From: Oscillibacter sp.
GTDB lineage: Bacteria > Bacillota > Clostridia > Oscillospirales > Oscillospiraceae
NCBI GenBank assembly: GCA_022796315.1
Contig: JAAWIL010000032.1
Span: forward strand, 1 to 15,145
DNA length: 15,145 nucleotides
Direction: 5' to 3'
The position numbers and the translations under genes are program-made. Below are positions 13,988 through 15,145 of the stretch, one piece after another. The notes under the pieces are model-generated. The model was not told the origin of the DNA and did not search any database. It worked only from the letters and a program-made list of their open reading frames with translations. Numbering within the stretch: position 1 is the first letter of the stretch; each line of letters opens with the position of its first letter.

Positions 13988-14836
13988 TTATGAATGTGCC
14001 GGATGGGTCTCTTTGAATCGCTTCGCCGCCTCCAGGCCCGTCATAAACTCCACCGCGCCGGTATCCCGCATGTGCCGGACAAAGCTGTCCAGCAGCTTCA
14101 TCTTGGCCGGACGGCCGATGATCTGCGGGTGGCAGGTCAGCACAAAGCAGATGTCGGAGTCCCCGGTCTCTTGGACCTCCTCCTGGAACTCCTCCAGCAG
14201 GGCGTCAAACTCCTCCCGCCAGTACTCGCTCACCGCGCTGAGGGGCTGCATGCACTTCCCCGGCGTCCGCACGCTGTAGAGCCAGAAGGCCGCGTCGTCC
14301 AGCACCCAGTGAATGGGCAGCTCCACCAGGGAGGTCTGCCTGCCGTTGACGGTCAGGTAGCGGATGCGCTCCGTGTCCATCATGTTGCTGGAGTACACGA
14401 TCTCCGGCAGCTTGGTCTCCAGGATCTCAATGCTGGAGGGGCTGAACTCCCACGCCGGGGAGCGGTAGCCCTGGGGCCGGCGGCCCGTGACCTTCTCCAT
14501 GACGGCGCTGCAGTCCAGGTACTCCTGCTCCTCCTGGGCGGGGCCCTCCATGTTGTCCGGGTAGGTGTGGCTCCAGCCGTGGTTCCCCAGCTCGTGGCCC
14601 TCCTCCACCAGCTGCCGGGCCATGTCCGGATACTGGTTCACCGTGAAGCCGGGGATGAAAAAGGTGGCGTGAATGCCGTATTTCCTCAGCATCTTCAAAA
14701 TACGGGGCACACCGGTCTCCGGACCGTACCTCCCCTGGGACAGGATCACCGGACGTCTGGCGTTCTCGGCGTCCCGGCAGCGCCACAAGGTCTCCCCATC
14801 CACATCGAAGGTCAATAACACAGGCATTTTTTTCAT
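13988..14836 (-). CDS. Polysaccharide deacetylase-family (CE4) hydrolase
   Basis: A 282-residue cytosolic CE4 (NodB-homology) protein without signal peptide. TFDVDGE (9-15, Asp11 and Asp13), the metal motif HGWSH (His86, His90), GYRSPAWEFS (123-132, Arg125) and LTCHP (His236) form the active site. The compact, signal-less type with SPAWEFS resembles the Helicobacter HP0310/PgdA-like and allantoinase PuuE-like branch, which includes enzymes acting on small cyclic amides or imides rather than on cell wall. Being the first gene of an amino-acid catabolic operon and lacking export signals, a small-molecule amidase role is more likely than peptidoglycan deacetylation. That is inference. AAGGAGG precedes the start at 14836. 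Confidence 0.88.
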   Translation of the reverse strand: MKKMPVLLTFDVDGETLWRCRDAENARRPVILSQGRYGPETGVPRILKMLRKYGIHATFFIPGFTVNQYPDMARQLVEEGHELGNHGWSHTYPDNMEGPAQEEQEYLDCSAVMEKVTGRRPQGYRSPAWEFSPSSIEILETKLPEIVYSSNMMDTERIRYLTVNGRQTSLVELPIHWVLDDAAFWLYSVRTPGKCMQPLSAVSEYWREEFDALLEEFQEEVQETGDSDICFVLTCHPQIIGRPAKMKLLDSFVRHMRDTGAVEFMTGLEAAKRFKETHPAHS

Positions 14837-14921
14837 AACATTCCTCCTTTGCTGTCCGTCATACGGGGTCGATCCTCCCCGGGATCAGAATGGGCTCTCG
14901 TACAATTCGCGCGCCGCATCA

Positions 14922-14938
14922 TTGTGCATGATGCACAA
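14922..14938. promoter_or_regulatory. Perfect 17-bp operator-like palindrome
   Basis: TTGTGCAT-G-ATGCACAA has perfect 8-bp arms around one central base. It lies about 24 bases downstream of the candidate -10 box and 85 bases before the first start codon. That placement suits a repressor that blocks early transcription; the GTGC...GCAC half-sites would fit a dimeric repressor such as a GntR-type protein. An overlapping GCATCA/TGATGC inverted repeat (14916-14934) is also possible. No regulator gene is in the window. Confidence 0.6.
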
Positions 14939-14962
14939 ATAGCGCCGGGTTCCTTTTGAACG

Positions 14963-14992
14963 ATCATATCATAATTCCCATACTTTTTGTAA
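14963..14992 (-). promoter_or_regulatory. Candidate sigma-A promoter of the operon
   Basis: On the minus strand TATGAT (14963-14968) is a good -10 hexamer, five of six matches; a second TATGAT overlaps it at 14968-14973. TTACAA (14987-14992) stands 18 bases upstream as a poor -35. The site is about 127 bases before the CE4 start and just before the 17-bp palindrome. The -10 is credible; the -35 is weak, so an activator may be needed. Confidence 0.45.
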
Positions 14993-15016
14993 TTCCGCTT
15001 TTTTATCGCGGTTAAA

Positions 15017-15041
15017 AACTGCGGTTATAACCGGCGCAGTT
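15017..15041. repeat. Imperfect inverted repeat around a 12-bp perfect palindrome
   Basis: CGGTTATAACCG (15022-15033) is a perfect palindrome. Outer arms AACTGC (15017-15022) and GCAGTT (15036-15041) extend the pairing with a 3-base bulge. A second GCGGTTA copy lies at 15008-15014. It could be a protein-binding site upstream of the promoter or part of a dispersed repeat. Confidence 0.4.
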
Positions 15042-15064
15042 GACGATATAGTCCCCGCAGTTGA
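15035..15064. repeat. 9-bp direct repeat spaced 21 bp
   Basis: CGCAGTTGA occurs at 15035-15043 and again at 15056-15064, exactly 21 bases apart (two DNA turns). This spacing places both copies on one face of the helix. They lie about 45-95 bases upstream of the candidate -35. An activator site is possible; with only two short copies chance is not excluded. Confidence 0.35.
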
Positions 15065-15128
15065 AAAGAAGCAAATGCTTCTTTTCAACCCTGGGGCGCA
15101 TAGGCGCCCCAGGGGCCGTGAAACGGCC
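15060..15128. repeat. Three abutting stem-loops
   Basis: First, 15060-15089: GTTGAAAAGAAGCA pairs perfectly with TGCTTCTTTTCAAC (14-bp arms, two central bases). Second, 15089-15114: CCCTGGGGCGC pairs with GCGCCCCAGGG (11-bp arms, loop ATAG). Third, 15114-15128: GGCCGT pairs with ACGGCC (loop GAA). Each starts at the base where the last ends. None is followed by a T-run, so simple terminators are not supported. The modular build looks like a dispersed intergenic repeat or a structured RNA end from the neighbouring gene. Confidence 0.6.
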
Positions 15129-15145
15129 TGACGGTGGACTTCATA

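Larger units (their letters stand above)
14837..15145 (-). other. Gene-free operon leader and upstream region
   Basis: This 309-base stretch holds no gene I can support. On the minus strand it carries, in order, three abutting hairpins (15128-15060), a 9-bp direct repeat and AT/GC mixed palindromes (15064-15008), a TATGAT-containing candidate promoter (about 14968), a 17-bp palindrome (14938-14922) and the ribosome site of the CE4 gene. It is distinctly more AT-rich around 14950-15030 than the flanking genes. The upstream gene lies outside the window. Confidence 0.7.

Noticed and set aside
13988..14836. Annotation as secreted peptidoglycan deacetylase
   Set aside because: No signal peptide or membrane anchor, and the operon context is cytosolic amino-acid breakdown.
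15085..15144. 19-codon minus-strand ORF starting MKSTVRPFHG
   Set aside because: No ribosome site visible in the window, and it falls within the hairpin chain.
14969..15145. Minus-strand open frame of 58 codons entering from the window edge and ending with TGA at 14969-14971
   Set aside because: It runs straight through three perfect hairpins and repeats and has no recognisable motif. It could be the tail of an outside gene, but the structure suggests repeat DNA; not enough to call.
1..15145. tRNA, rRNA, CRISPR array, transposase or phage genes
   Set aside because: No cloverleaf, regularly spaced repeats, or transposase/integrase motifs were seen on either strand.

Overview
The window reads as a chromosomal segment of a GC-rich anaerobic Firmicute, most likely a gut clostridium of the Oscillospiraceae type (Flavonifractor, Lawsonibacter or Oscillibacter-like). 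That placement is an inference. It rests on strong GGAGG ribosome sites, ferredoxin-linked 2-oxoacid oxidation, a butyrate kinase, a PduL phosphotransacylase and the absence of any respiratory gene. All 18 recognisable genes lie on the minus strand and run from about 14.84 kb down to the left edge. Gaps are short, several junctions overlap (ATGA, TGATG), and the longest gene-free internal gaps are about 140-150 bases.

Layout in transcription order. (a) 15.15-14.84 kb: a gene-free leader with nested hairpins, a candidate -10 box and a 17-bp operator-like palindrome. (b) 14.84-12.79 kb: a CE4 polysaccharide-deacetylase-family hydrolase and a class I/II aminotransferase. (c) 12.64-6.93 kb: a complete branched-chain/hydrophobic amino-acid ABC importer (livK, livH, livM, livG, livF), with an iron-sulfur flavoprotein-like gene between livK and livH. 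(d) 6.91-5.81 kb: a stand-alone ectoine-synthase (EctC) homologue and a P-loop ATPase of unknown role. (e) 5.81-3.23 kb: a four-subunit 2-oxoacid:ferredoxin oxidoreductase in the order delta-alpha-beta-gamma (VOR-like). (f) 3.22-1.56 kb: butyrate kinase and PduL. (g) 1.54-0.41 kb: an M20 carboxypeptidase-G2-like peptidase. (h) 261-1: the first 87 codons of NADP-type glutamate dehydrogenase, cut by the window edge.

Together the genes describe an oxidative amino-acid fermentation route. An amino acid is imported by Liv or freed by the M20 (and possibly CE4) hydrolase, then transaminated; glutamate dehydrogenase recycles the glutamate. The 2-oxoacid is oxidised by the VOR complex to an acyl-CoA plus reduced ferredoxin. 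PduL would convert acyl-CoA to acyl-phosphate and Buk would make ATP plus a free (probably branched-chain) fatty acid. This is the logic of the ptb-buk-bkd system, with PduL in place of Ptb and a ferredoxin enzyme in place of the bkd dehydrogenase.

The least explained genes are the EctC homologue without ectA/ectB, the P-loop ATPase, the flavoprotein with a long extra C-terminus and the CE4 hydrolase. The transporter/flavoprotein/EctC block (about 6.5-12.7 kb) has visibly lower GC than both flanks. This suggests a module inserted into an older catabolic operon, and hints that the true substrate may be a modified or cyclic amino acid rather than a plain branched-chain one.
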